This document shows positions 40,648 through 49,003 of a stretch of DNA of 49,089 bases, piece by piece (positions within the stretch are counted from its first letter, which is position 1; every line of letters starts with the position of its first letter). Origin of the DNA: Verrucomicrobiia bacterium (GTDB lineage Bacteria; Verrucomicrobiota; Verrucomicrobiia; Limisphaerales; UBA11358). The stretch is taken from the NCBI GenBank assembly GCA_031290985.1, contig JARLJW010000079.1:1-49089 (forward strand), written 5' to 3'. Both the position numbers and the translations under genes were made by a program. The notes under the pieces are model-generated. The model was not told where the DNA came from, ran no database searches, and saw nothing but the letters and a program-made list of their open reading frames with translations.

Positions 40648-41234
40648 AACACTTCAAGGCCATCGCGGCAATGTCGCTGAACCGGGTGATCGGTTCCGGC
40701 AACAAGATTCCCTGGTACGTGCCGGAGGATTTCAAGTGGTTCAAGCAAGTCACCATGGGCAACGTCGTGGTGATGGGGCGCAAGACGTTTGAAAGCCTCG
40801 GCAAACCGCTGCCCAACCGCAAAAACCTCATCCTGACGCGGCACCCGCAGACCCTCATCAAGAAGCATCCGCTGATTTTTGGGCAGTACCATGAATGGCG
40901 CGGGGGACAACACCTCAAGCGCGCCTACCAGTTCCATTTTTCCAAGCTCGGCGAGAAGGTCGAGACGGAGATGTTCATCTTCAAGACGCTCGACAAGCTC
41001 GACCCCAGGGAATTTCCCAACGATATCTTCATCTGCGGCGGCGCCCAGATCTATGAACAGGCGTTGCCGTTGTGCTCGGACCTTTACTTGACCGTGGTGC
41101 AGCGCGAGATCGAGGGCGGCGACGCCTTCTTTCCAAAGTTCGAGGACAAATTTGATCTTTTCGCCACGCTACGTGACGAGCCGGACTTCAAGATTCTCCA
41201 CTACCGCCATCGGTCGCTCTTCAAGCTCGAGTAG
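40644..41234 (+). CDS. folA: Dihydrofolate reductase
   Basis: NADPH-dependent reduction of DHF to THF, which regenerates the cofactor oxidised by ThyA. The 196-residue protein has the family start FKAIAAMSLNRVIG, IPWYVPEDFKWFK, VVMGRKTFESLGKPLPNRKNLILTR, FICGGAQIYEQALPLCSDLYLT and the GGDAFFP segment. It is longer than the E. coli enzyme (159) because of an insertion around residues 75-115 that separates the NRKN strand from the FICGG motif. The 4-bp overlap with the sanA-like gene shows operon structure. As the promoter was probably upstream of native thyA, the element insertion may have changed its expression. Confidence 0.95.
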   Translation: MKHFKAIAAMSLNRVIGSGNKIPWYVPEDFKWFKQVTMGNVVVMGRKTFESLGKPLPNRKNLILTRHPQTLIKKHPLIFGQYHEWRGGQHLKRAYQFHFSKLGEKVETEMFIFKTLDKLDPREFPNDIFICGGAQIYEQALPLCSDLYLTVVQREIEGGDAFFPKFEDKFDLFATLRDEPDFKILHYRHRSLFKLE

Positions 41235-41318
41235 GGATCATAAATCGGGACAGTCGCGGTGATGATGGGCGTTAAAGCGCGTTGGCATTGGGTATGCTCG
41301 CGCCTTTCGGAGCATCAA

Positions 41319-41807
41319 ATGAATACGACCAATCCTTTTCAGGTCCCTTCTTGCCTGCAACGGGCACACCTTCGGCAACGCCGCCAGGCCCGGATCAAAA
41401 CGGTCGTCGTCAGCATGGTCGCCGCCACAACCGCCCTGCTGCTCTTCCTGCTGGTGGAAGGTTGCAGGAGCGAACGCGCCAAGTCCGCCGGCCTCGGCCA
41501 AGCAATGGCCATGGCCGATTCGGCACCTCAACCAGTCCCGAAGGTGACGCCAGCCGCGCCCAAACCCATCGTCGCCGCACAGCCCAAGCCTGTTACGCCG
41601 CCCGCACCCGCCGCCTTGGCCCCTTTGAGACTTGTGACTCCCCTGATGCTCAAGGGTGCGGAAACCTATTACGTCGTCAAATCCGGCGACACGCTGGCCC
41701 GGATTGCCAGGGAGCATCGGGTGCCGGTCAAAACGATCATCGCCGGCAACAACCTGAATGATGACCGCTTGGTGGTGGGGACGAAGTTGAAACTGCCGAT
41801 GGCTTGA
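41319..41807 (+). CDS. LysM-domain membrane-anchored protein
   Basis: A 162-residue protein with an N-terminal transmembrane or lipoprotein-like segment (VVVSMVAATTALLLFLLVEGC), a Pro/Ala-rich linker and a C-terminal LysM domain (TYYVVKSGDTLARIAREHRVPVKTI ... NLNDDRLVVGTKLKLP). It probably binds peptidoglycan in the periplasm. The ATG at 41319 was chosen over an in-frame one 60 bp upstream because it gives a compact basic N-terminus before the membrane segment. It converges on rpsA with a shared terminator. Confidence 0.85.
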   Translation: MNTTNPFQVPSCLQRAHLRQRRQARIKTVVVSMVAATTALLLFLLVEGCRSERAKSAGLGQAMAMADSAPQPVPKVTPAAPKPIVAAQPKPVTPPAPAALAPLRLVTPLMLKGAETYYVVKSGDTLARIAREHRVPVKTIIAGNNLNDDRLVVGTKLKLPMA

Positions 41808-41871
41808 GCGTTTGTAGGGTTTTGCCTGATGTCTTAAAACCCGCCCGGCCAGTCTTGTTTTGTGCCAGCAA

Positions 41872-41903
41872 AAAACGGCGGACTGTTTCCAGTCCGCCGT
41901 TTT
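41872..41903. terminator. Bidirectional terminator between LysM gene and rpsA
   Basis: A 13-bp perfect stem AAAACGGCGGACT/AGTCCGCCGTTTT with a 6-base loop, flanked by A-rich and T-rich sides, placed between two convergent genes. It should terminate both transcripts. Confidence 0.92.
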
Positions 41904-41920
41904 GAATTCTTGTCGCCGGA

Positions 41921-43588
41921 TTATTCGGAGACCTTGACGTCGTCGAGCGCGTCGAAGGCGTGTTGCAGGGCAACGAGGTCTTCGCCGGGCTTGAGCGCAT
42001 CGAGGATCTTCTGCTCTTCCTTGATCTGCTCGTCCGTGTAGCTCGCCGCCTTGATGGACAGACCGATGCGGCGCTCGTTCTTGTCGATTTTCACGACCCG
42101 GGCCGAAACATCCTGGCCGGCCTTGAGCACGTTCTTGATCTTTTCCACGCGCTCTTCGCTGATCTGGGAGATGTGCACCAGGCCGTCGATGTCGTGCTGC
42201 AGACCGACGAACGCACCGAAGCTCGCGAGCTTCGTGACCTTGCCGGTGACGAGGTCGCCGACCTTGTAGAGCTTCTCGATGTTCGACCACGGATCGACCT
42301 CGAGCTGCTTCATGCCGAGCGCGATGCGCTGGCTGCTCTTGTCGACTTCCAGCACGGTGGCTTCGATCTCGTCGCCCTTCTTGAGCATTTCGGACGGATG
42401 ATTGATCTTGCGGGTCCAGGACATGTCGGAGACGTGCACCATGCCGTCGATGCCTTCTTCGAGTTCCACGAACGCACCATAGCTGGTGAGGTTGCGGACC
42501 TTGCCCTTGACGCGTTCGCCGACCTTGTACTTGTCCGCGGCGTTGTCCCACGGATTGGATTCCAATTGGCGGACACCCAGGGAGATTTTCTGCTCGTCAC
42601 GGTTGATGCCGAGCACGACCGCTTCGATTTCCTGATCCTGCTTGAGGACATCGCTCGGTTTGGCGACGCGCTTGGTCCAGGAAAGTTCCGTGACGTGCAC
42701 GAGGCCTTCCACGCCGGGTTCCAGCTGCACAAACGCGCCGTACGGCACGAGGCTGACCACCTTGCCCTTGACCTTGGTGCCGATCGGGAACTTCGCTTCG
42801 ATGTTGTCCCACGGATTGGCCATCTTCTGCTTCAGGCCGAGGCTGACGCGTTCCTTTTCCTTGTTCACGTCGAGCACCACCACGTCGAGTTCCTGGCCAA
42901 CCTTGAGCACTTCCGACGGATGGCCGAGGCGACCCCAGCTCATGTCCGTGATGTGCAGCAAACCGTCCAGACCGTTGAGGTCGATGAACGCGCCGAAATC
43001 TGTGATGTTCTTGACCGTGCCCTTGCGGATGTCGCCCGGGGTCATTTCGGCCAGCAACTTGCCGCGCTTCTCGTTGCGCTCGGCCTCGATCAATTCCCGG
43101 CGCGAGAGCACGATGTTCTGGCGCTCCTGGTTGATCTTGACCACCTTGAATTCGTAGCTGTTGCCGACGAACGACTGGAGATTCTTCGGGGTGACCACGT
43201 CCAGCTGGGACGACGGCAGAAACGCCTCGACCCCCACGTTGACGATGAGTCCGCCCTTGACCACCGCCTTGACCTTGCCCATCACGCGACCGCCTTCATT
43301 GCAGATCGAGAGGATGCGTTCCCAGTTCTTTTTGAACTCCGCCTTCTCGTGCGAGAGGACGACGGTGCCTTCCTTGTTTTCGAGCTTTTCGATCAAGACA
43401 TCGATTTCGCTGCCGACCTTGACCGCGTCGAATTCGATAAATTCATTGTTGGGGATGACACCTTCACTCTTGTAACCGATGTCCACGAGGACTTCTTTGT
43501 TACGGAGTTCGATGACGGTGCCTTTGACGATTTCGCCTGCAACAAAGCGCGTGGCGCTCTGCTTCATGGCCTGTTCCATTGTGAGCAT
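41921..43588 (-). CDS. rpsA: 30S ribosomal protein S1
   Basis: Six consecutive S1 RNA-binding repeats in a 555-residue protein; each has the V-x-G-x-V-x-x-x-x-x-x-G-A-F-V/I-x-L pattern followed by GLVHVTELSW- or GLLHITDMSW-type segments. S1 helps the ribosome bind mRNAs lacking strong SD sequences, which fits the weak SD sites seen in this window. The frame is open upstream; MLTMEQAMKQSATRF at 43588 is a plausible start and the internal Met at 43579 is an alternative. No clear SD precedes either. Confidence 0.94.
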   Translation of the reverse strand: MLTMEQAMKQSATRFVAGEIVKGTVIELRNKEVLVDIGYKSEGVIPNNEFIEFDAVKVGSEIDVLIEKLENKEGTVVLSHEKAEFKKNWERILSICNEGGRVMGKVKAVVKGGLIVNVGVEAFLPSSQLDVVTPKNLQSFVGNSYEFKVVKINQERQNIVLSRRELIEAERNEKRGKLLAEMTPGDIRKGTVKNITDFGAFIDLNGLDGLLHITDMSWGRLGHPSEVLKVGQELDVVVLDVNKEKERVSLGLKQKMANPWDNIEAKFPIGTKVKGKVVSLVPYGAFVQLEPGVEGLVHVTELSWTKRVAKPSDVLKQDQEIEAVVLGINRDEQKISLGVRQLESNPWDNAADKYKVGERVKGKVRNLTSYGAFVELEEGIDGMVHVSDMSWTRKINHPSEMLKKGDEIEATVLEVDKSSQRIALGMKQLEVDPWSNIEKLYKVGDLVTGKVTKLASFGAFVGLQHDIDGLVHISQISEERVEKIKNVLKAGQDVSARVVKIDKNERRIGLSIKAASYTDEQIKEEQKILDALKPGEDLVALQHAFDALDDVKVSE

Positions 43589-44668
43589 AACTATACGGTG
43601 ACGGACGGGGGAGACTTGGTCGTTTCCCATGACGGGAAACTTGAAGACTCCATTGCCTAACTAACAAACGCTGCCGGGGCAACGGAGGTTAAGGGTTAGG
43701 TTGTTTGTTAACGGTTTTTTCTCAGCCTCTATGAACATCCGCACACGCGGCGTTCAGGCAGGATCAAGCATACGCAAACCCATCCATATGGCAAGCCAAT
43801 AAATCCCGTCGTTTCTCATTCATTCAAATCCTTCTCTTCCTCATCGTCCTCCTCTTCCTCGCTTGTTTTCCCCTCTGACTCTGCACCCTGGTGGCCGTAC
43901 GTTGGCGCCACCGCCCCGGCAAGTCCGCATCCCCGGAGCGCCGGTCTCCGACCCGGCGAGTTGGATCTTGGATATTTGGGCTTTTAGTCATTCATCATTC
44001 GTGCTTAGCCACCCCGCAGATGCGGTGGCTTCGTTCTGTAATTTTCTCCTGCCCGCGACCACCCCGCACCTCGCGCCAGTGAATATCATAACAAATTAAT
44101 TATCAGCAATTTACGATATTTTACCAGTCCGTCAAGGGTTCCCCGGCGACCTTGTAATTTGGCTTCGTTTTGGCTTCGTTCTGCGGCTCATGCCGTTGGA
44201 GCGCCGAACACCAATTCGGCGGGTTGGCCTCTAATCTTCGGAGCGCCCGCCTCCGGCACGACCTGTCAGCGTGCTGCCCAACCCACCATCCATCCCAGAC
44301 CCAGACCTATGCTAATAGGTCAAAGAGCAACCCCGAAAAGGGCGCCTTTTTCACCGGTCGCTCCCACCCACGGGCCAGCCTCCGGCTTTGCGACCCGCAG
44401 CGTGCCGCCTCCGTTCCCTTCGTTTCCTTCTGTAAAATCCCGCTTTCCCCAATTCGTGTCTTTGGCGTTGCCAGCCCGGCTCGGACTTCGTGGTCAAAAA
44501 AACTTGGCGTTCTTTGCGGTTCAATTCGTGATTTGGTGGCCATCCTCCATCCTCTATCTTCCATCCTCGCCTCATCCCCCAATGGCCCGTGCGGCTCGGA
44601 CCCGTACGCCAGCACCCTTGCCGTCTGCCGCCGCCTGCCGTATGCTGGTTGGAGTCGAAAGGTTCGCC
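43589..44668. other. Noncoding region with GGAGCGCC repeats
   Basis: About 1.1 kb upstream of rpsA with no convincing gene. It contains GGAGCGCCGGTCTCCGACC (43935-43953) with its GGCG partner, a related GGAGCGCCGAACACC block at 44198-44222, TTTGGCTTCG in tandem near 44160, and a block at 44400-44460 that recurs at 45668-45730. Translated frames here are biased, repeat-derived strings. Confidence 0.7.
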
Positions 44669-44890
44669 ATGTCAGACCAAGACATCCAAAAGCTTGAGAG
44701 CCAGTTTCCCGCCCTGTCGGGAGCGGCCTTTGCCGCCGCGCGTCAGCGCGTGCTGGCTTCCGGCCAGAGCGTGCTCCAATCCGAGGACGGCGTCATCTAC
44801 GAAGTCTTTCCTGACGGACGGCGTGTTCCGGTCAAGCGCATCGAACCGCCCACGCAATTCCAGTCCGGCAGCATCTTCACCATCCGTTGA
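44669..44890 (+). CDS. Putative antitoxin of zeta-toxin module
   Basis: A 73-residue protein (MSDQDIQKLESQFPALSGAAFAAARQRVLASGQSVLQSEDGVIYEVFPDGRRVPVKRIE...) directly upstream of a zeta-type kinase. Its final TGA overlaps the TTG start of the next frame by 4 bases. The sequence is not the classic epsilon antitoxin, but its size and coupling are as expected for the small partner of chromosomal zeta-like toxins. The protein looks intact although the toxin is broken. Confidence 0.72.
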   Translation: MSDQDIQKLESQFPALSGAAFAAARQRVLASGQSVLQSEDGVIYEVFPDGRRVPVKRIEPPTQFQSGSIFTIR

Positions 44891-45632
44891 GCACGGCCAC
44901 GCCACGCCTGCGCATGTTCGCCGGGCCGAACGGCTCCGGCAAAAGCACGTTGAAGTCCTATCTGCCGCCCGCCCTGCTCGGAATTTACCTGAACCCCGAT
45001 GAACTCGAGCACGAGATCCGCCAGCAGGGATTTCTGGATTTCTCCGCCTATGACGTGAGCGCGACCGCGGAGGAAGTCCTCGCGTTTTTTACCGGCTCGG
45101 CGTTTTTGAAATCAGAAGGATTTGCCGCTGCCGCCAAAAAGCTTGCCTTTGCCGGTGGCCGGCTGGATTTTGGGCAAGTGGCGGTGAATTCCTATTTTGC
45201 ATCCGTGGCGGCGGACTTTCTCCGGCAAAACTCTTGGAACTCAAAATTTCCTTCACCTTCGAAACAGTGATGTCGCACCCCGGCAAAGTGGACCTTCTGA
45301 AACAGGCACAAGCGGCGGGTTATCGCACCTATTTGTATTTCGTGGCCACGGATGACCCCGCCATCAATATTTCACGCGTCCGCAACCGGGTGAAACTCGG
45401 CGGCCATGCCGTGCCGGAGGATCGGATTGAAAAGCGCTATCATCGCTCGCTGGACTTGTTGATGGCGGCCATTCGGCACACCAACCGCGCGTATATTTTT
45501 GACAACTCCGGCGATAACGCGGCCGGCCGGCACACCTGGCTGGCTGAGATAACCGAGGGCACAAAGCTCGAGACGAAATCCGCTGCCATTCCCGCATGGT
45601 TCAAGCGGGCGGTTCTGGACAAAATCAGATAG
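44887..45632 (+). pseudogene. Zeta-type toxin with frameshift
   Basis: A zeta-family P-loop kinase in two frames. Part 1 (44887-45270, TTG start or ATG at 44914) has the Walker A GPNGSGKS (residues 13-20), YLNPDE and the AFSG-like middle ending VAADFLRQ. Part 2 (coding by about 45236-45632) continues LELKISFTFETVMSHPGKVDLLKQAQAAGYRTYLYFVATDDPAINISRVRNRVKLGGHAVPEDRI, ending normally. The break is at the A-run near 45226-45231, where one missing base would restore the expected RQKLLELK. Intact relatives phosphorylate UDP-sugars or similar substrates. A sequencing error or programmed slippage is the alternative to true loss. Confidence 0.8.
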
Positions 45633-45962
45633 TCATCCGCCCGGGCTCATCCCGCCCATGGCCAACCGTGCCGCCTTCGTTTCCTCCGTTCCCTTCTGTA
45701 AAATCCCGCATTCCCTGATTCGCGTTAATTTGTGCTGACCCCGGTCACCGGGTTCGAGTCACGTCTTTGCGTCTGGTGGCCGGATGCCAACCTTGTCTTG
45801 GCGGTTCAATTCGTGTGGTTCGTGTCTGCCCGCACGGCTTGGGCTTCATGGTTAAAAACTTTGCATCTTTGCGCCTTGATTGTTCATCCCTCCGCCTTGT
45901 GGAAAAAAATCATGTACCGCCTGTCACCCGGGCTTGATTTCGCCGCCCGGGTCACGTCCGCT
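45633..45962. other. Noncoding gap after the zeta module
   Basis: No gene recognised. It holds the right-hand copy (45668-45730) of the block found at 44400-44460 and AATTCGTG-type words also present near 44520. Confidence 0.65.
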
Positions 45963-46316
45963 TCATTTGGCCGCCGGCGGGGTCTTATCCCCGGGACTTT
46001 CATCCTCAACCGCCGGAAACCGGGCAAAGGCGAAGCATCCCAGCGCCACCACCACCGAGCCCGCAACAATCAAAAACGCCTGCGTCCCCGGCCGCTTCAA
46101 GCTGTTGTTCAAGTCATCCATCAGCAGCCCTTGTTTGCCGTAAATCAGGCCCATCTGATGCGCCTCGTTTTTATAATAACGTGACATCTCCGGATTATCC
46201 GTCAGATCCGCCGAACGCGTCCCCAGCCAGTAAACGATGGCCGCAGCCACGAGCCCCAGCACGAGCACCACCCAGCCGGCCAGTTTCCAACGACGAGAAT
46301 GACGCTCAGGTGACAT
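45963..46316 (-). CDS. Two-TM membrane protein, unknown function
   Basis: A 117-residue protein with transmembrane segments at about residues 11-30 (LAGWVVLVLGLVAAAIVYWL) and 77-97 (AFLIVAGSVVVALGCFAFA), and an extracytoplasmic loop containing YYKNEAHQMGLIYGKQGLLMDDL. No family is recognised. The ATG at 46316 was chosen because the upstream frame overlaps the hydrolase gene; the gap to that gene is then 35 bp on the same strand. Confidence 0.65.
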   Translation of the reverse strand: MSPERHSRRWKLAGWVVLVLGLVAAAIVYWLGTRSADLTDNPEMSRYYKNEAHQMGLIYGKQGLLMDDLNNSLKRPGTQAFLIVAGSVVVALGCFAFARFPAVEDESPGDKTPPAAK

Positions 46317-46351
46317 AAGATGAAATCTCAAATTACCAAATCTCCAATAAA

Positions 46352-47443
46352 TCACGGCGCGGTAAATTCATCCGCAATCAACCGGATGCTGTTGCCCGCC
46401 TGATCCAAACCGCCCATGGAATTGGCGGTCATGGCGATGACTACGCCGCTGTCTGGATAGATCGCCAGAACGGCGGAGCCCCCGATCGCACCTCCGTTAT
46501 GCGACCAGACGCGGTGGCCCTGCAGGTCGTGCCGGATCGACCAGCCGATACCATAGCCCGTGCTTTGCCCGCCGGCGGTTTTTTGGGACGTGAACAGCGT
46601 GTCCAGCGAAGCCTGCTTGAGCAGTCCGGCGTGGAGCATCGCGAAACCAAAACGCACCAGATCTTTCGGCGTGGACAGGTATCCGCCGGAGGCCAGCTTG
46701 AAACCATTGTCAACCGGTGGTGCGATGACAAAATGGGTTTTGCTCGCATCAAGCTCGTAGAAGCAGGTGCATCCCGGCGGCTCCGGCGTCGCCGGGTCGG
46801 GCACGGTGTTCGTCATCTGCAGTGGCTCGAAGACGGCCTGCCGCATCCAGTCGGCGTATTTTTCCCGGGCGGCAGACTCCATCACCACGCTGATAAGGTT
46901 AAAACCATAACTGGAATAAGAAAATTTCTCGCCCGGCTTGAAGAGCAGGGGATCGTCCTCAAAAATTTTCAGCCCGGCCCGGAGCGAGTTGTAATGGGTG
47001 TTGGCATAAGCCTCTGTCCCGCGATAATGGCGGAAACCCGCCAGATGGCCGGCCAGTTCCCGCGTGGTGATGACCGCTCCTTTGTCGGGAAAATCCGGCA
47101 CATATTTGTGGATGTCGGCATCGAGGTCGATTTTATCCAGTTCCACCAGCCGCATCAGGCCCGCGGCCGTCAATGGCTTCGAAACGCTGCCGATGCGGAA
47201 CTGGGTCTGGGGCGTGACCGGTTTGTGCCGGGCAACATCGGCAAAACCAAAACCTTCAGCCCAGAGGATTTTTTTCTCCCGCCCGACCGCAATGGAAAAG
47301 CCGGGGGCGTTCGTTGCCAGCTTCTGGCCGACCTCGGCCCGGGCGGCCGCAATCGCATTCGTAAGCGGCGCCGCATGAACGGTGGCGGCCAGCAGGGCGA
47401 TCGCGATTACACCCCGCACGCGGTTGAAAAAGTTTAAGATCAT
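46352..47443 (-). CDS. LACTB-like serine hydrolase (beta-lactamase fold)
   Basis: A 363-residue exported protein (signal peptide about residues 1-24) of the class C beta-lactamase/PBP-like family. The active-site S-x-x-K is S86-V-S-K89; the second motif is YSS within FSYSSYGFNL instead of YxN; the third is HNG in WSHNGGAIGG. The segments TTRELAGHLAGFRHYRG and ADVARHKPVTPQTQFRIGSVSK resemble LACTB, so a peptidase or esterase role is likelier than antibiotic resistance. The ATG at 47443 was chosen to begin the signal peptide. Confidence 0.88.
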   Translation of the reverse strand: MILNFFNRVRGVIAIALLAATVHAAPLTNAIAAARAEVGQKLATNAPGFSIAVGREKKILWAEGFGFADVARHKPVTPQTQFRIGSVSKPLTAAGLMRLVELDKIDLDADIHKYVPDFPDKGAVITTRELAGHLAGFRHYRGTEAYANTHYNSLRAGLKIFEDDPLLFKPGEKFSYSSYGFNLISVVMESAAREKYADWMRQAVFEPLQMTNTVPDPATPEPPGCTCFYELDASKTHFVIAPPVDNGFKLASGGYLSTPKDLVRFGFAMLHAGLLKQASLDTLFTSQKTAGGQSTGYGIGWSIRHDLQGHRVWSHNGGAIGGSAVLAIYPDSGVVIAMTANSMGGLDQAGNSIRLIADEFTAP

Positions 47444-47678
47444 TCGTCGCTGTCCCTGTGCGCCAAGTTGCAATGACTTGTTTGTCAATTCAATCACCGA
47501 TTCACATGTGGTCAACGGGGAAAAGCATGCACCCGGACCGTCGTGGAATCCAGATCGTTAACCGGCTGCTTGACGTCCACCTCTCCATTCGTCATTCGAA
47601 ATTCGTCATTTTCCCCTCGTCTCCCGCCAATTCTTCTTGCCACCCACGCTTGCCCGCGTTTAACTCTGCGCCCAACGT

Positions 47679-48167
47679 ATGAGCGAGGACACGTTGGTCA
47701 TCATCAAACCCGATTCCTTCTGGCGCCATCTTGACCACGAGGTCGAAAAACGCATCACCTCACTCGGACTCGAACGGATTGCGGCCTGCACCCTCGCCAA
47801 CGGCGAAAATCTTCCGGAAGCAAAGTGGGTGGAATTTTATCACCCGGCCATCAGCAGCAAGCCCGCCATCCTGAAAGGCACCGCCAAATACATGGCCTTT
47901 GGCCCCGTCAAAGTCATCTACCTGCGCGGGCCCGATGCCATCCAAACCGTCCGCCAGGCCGTTGGCGCCACCCGCCCGTGGCAGGCGGCGCCGGGGACCA
48001 TTCGCGGCGATTTCTGGCCCGGCGCCGACGCGGCCAACGCCGCCTACCGCCTGAAATTCCAGCAGCCCGGCGATGACAATTTCCTGTTCAATATGATCCA
48101 CGCGTCCGACTCCCCGGCCAGCTTCGCGCGGGAGGTAAAGTTTTTTGACCAACTCCAGCCGGGTTAA
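47679..48167 (+). CDS. ndk: Nucleoside diphosphate kinase
   Basis: Transfers the gamma-phosphate between nucleoside di- and triphosphates, including dTDP made downstream of ThyA. The 162-residue protein has the family start TLVIIKPDS, GTAKYMAFGPVKVIYLRGPDAI, a RGDFWPG segment, and the catalytic histidine H141 in NMIHASDSPASFAREVKFF. It is longer than typical Ndk (about 140-150), because of an insertion of about 15 residues between the RGDF motif and the catalytic histidine. It may be a member of the longer subclass. Confidence 0.9.
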   Translation: MSEDTLVIIKPDSFWRHLDHEVEKRITSLGLERIAACTLANGENLPEAKWVEFYHPAISSKPAILKGTAKYMAFGPVKVIYLRGPDAIQTVRQAVGATRPWQAAPGTIRGDFWPGADAANAAYRLKFQQPGDDNFLFNMIHASDSPASFAREVKFFDQLQPG

Positions 48168-48538
48168 GCAGATTGGGGTCCGGCGTAGGGCAGGCTTTCC
48201 CGCTGCTTTGAAGAAACCTTGCACCGAGTTCAGTGTTTCTTCAAAAACCGGCGGCTTCCAATATCACCTGCAGCGGCAAAACGGACTCCCTCTCCCAGCG
48301 GGAGAGGGCCGGGGTGAGGGGGAACGCGCCGCTTTCCACCGATACCCCCGCATCGCCAGCAAGCTTTCTACCAAGCAGCTTTCCAGCCTGCCGGTGCGGG
48401 CGACTTTCCAGTCGCCAGTTGATTCCGCCTCCGCCTCCCAACCCAGCTTCCAGCGTGAAGCGCAGTTCTTTAAAGGGCCTAATGATCCTCTATCAACTAT
48501 CCTTGAACCAAATCCACGGCCGCGCTGTCTGACTCTCC
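48168..48538. other. Noncoding gap mostly filled by the 236-bp repeat
   Basis: Between ndk and a small secreted-protein gene; apart from the repeat at 48185-48420 I see nothing identifiable. Confidence 0.7.
48185..48420 (-). repeat. 236-bp dispersed repeat, copy B
   Basis: Inverted copy of 1381-1616. It keeps an 11-bp perfect stem (48207-48217 with 48235-48245, arm TTTGAAGAAAC) that is degraded in copy A, and the palindrome with CCCTCTCCC arms. Its hairpins begin about 40 bp after the ndk stop. Confidence 0.9.
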
Positions 48539-48913
48539 ATGGGCTCGCCCCTGTTTAAATGGATGCTCCCGCTTCTACTGGCCGCCACGCCCGCCTGGGC
48601 GCAAGCTCAGCCCACCAACATGGTTGCCGCCGTGCCCACCGTCACCGCCCAGGCCGCAGCTCCTCATTTGGAATCATCATCGAAATTGGAACACAACCCG
48701 GATGCAACCAGTGCGCCGGCGAAGAAACATTGGTGGACCCGCTTCAAATTCTTATTCAAAGGCGGCCCCTCCGGCAAACCGGATGAAATCATGCAATATC
48801 AAGGCCTGAGTTCCCGGCCGTGGAGCGCGATCTCCGCCGACCCGCCCTACATGTCAAATTGGCAGGACTGCCGGGTGCATCATCCAAACTTTGGCATCGG
48901 CGGTTCCTACTGA
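48539..48913 (+). CDS. Small secreted protein, unknown function
   Basis: A 124-residue protein with a clear signal peptide (FKWMLPLLLAATPAWAQAQ), an Ala/Pro/Thr-rich stretch, a basic WWTRFKFLFKGG segment and a C-terminal part with aromatic and Cys residues (SNWQDCRVHHPNFGIGGSY). I recognise no family. The start is supported by the signal peptide. Confidence 0.6.
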   Translation: MGSPLFKWMLPLLLAATPAWAQAQPTNMVAAVPTVTAQAAAPHLESSSKLEHNPDATSAPAKKHWWTRFKFLFKGGPSGKPDEIMQYQGLSSRPWSAISADPPYMSNWQDCRVHHPNFGIGGSY

Positions 48914-48966
48914 CGCGGAAAATCATTCCCGATTCTGCGTTTCTTCTAGAGATGGCATGTAGTTGT

Positions 48967-48999
48967 TGGCGGGCGAGCACCGAAGTGCTACACCCGCCA
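48967..48999. repeat. Hairpin before the IS110-like gene
   Basis: Outer stem TGGCGGG/CCCGCCA (48967-48973 and 48993-48999), inner stem AGCAC/GTGCT with a CGAA loop (48976-48989). It ends 4 bases before the last gene's ATG and could be part of an IS110 left end, where related elements encode a structured guide RNA, or a terminator of the preceding gene. Confidence 0.6.
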
Positions 49000-49003
49000 A
49001 TGT

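Noticed and set aside
41960..43660. Long open frame on the plus strand opposite rpsA (566 codons)
   Set aside because: Complementary-strand shadow of the biased S1 repeats; low-complexity His/Asp/Phe-rich translation with no domain.
43740..44660. Protein genes between rpsA and the zeta module
   Set aside because: Frames are Pro/Ser/Arg-rich, lack plausible starts and coincide with dispersed repeat blocks.
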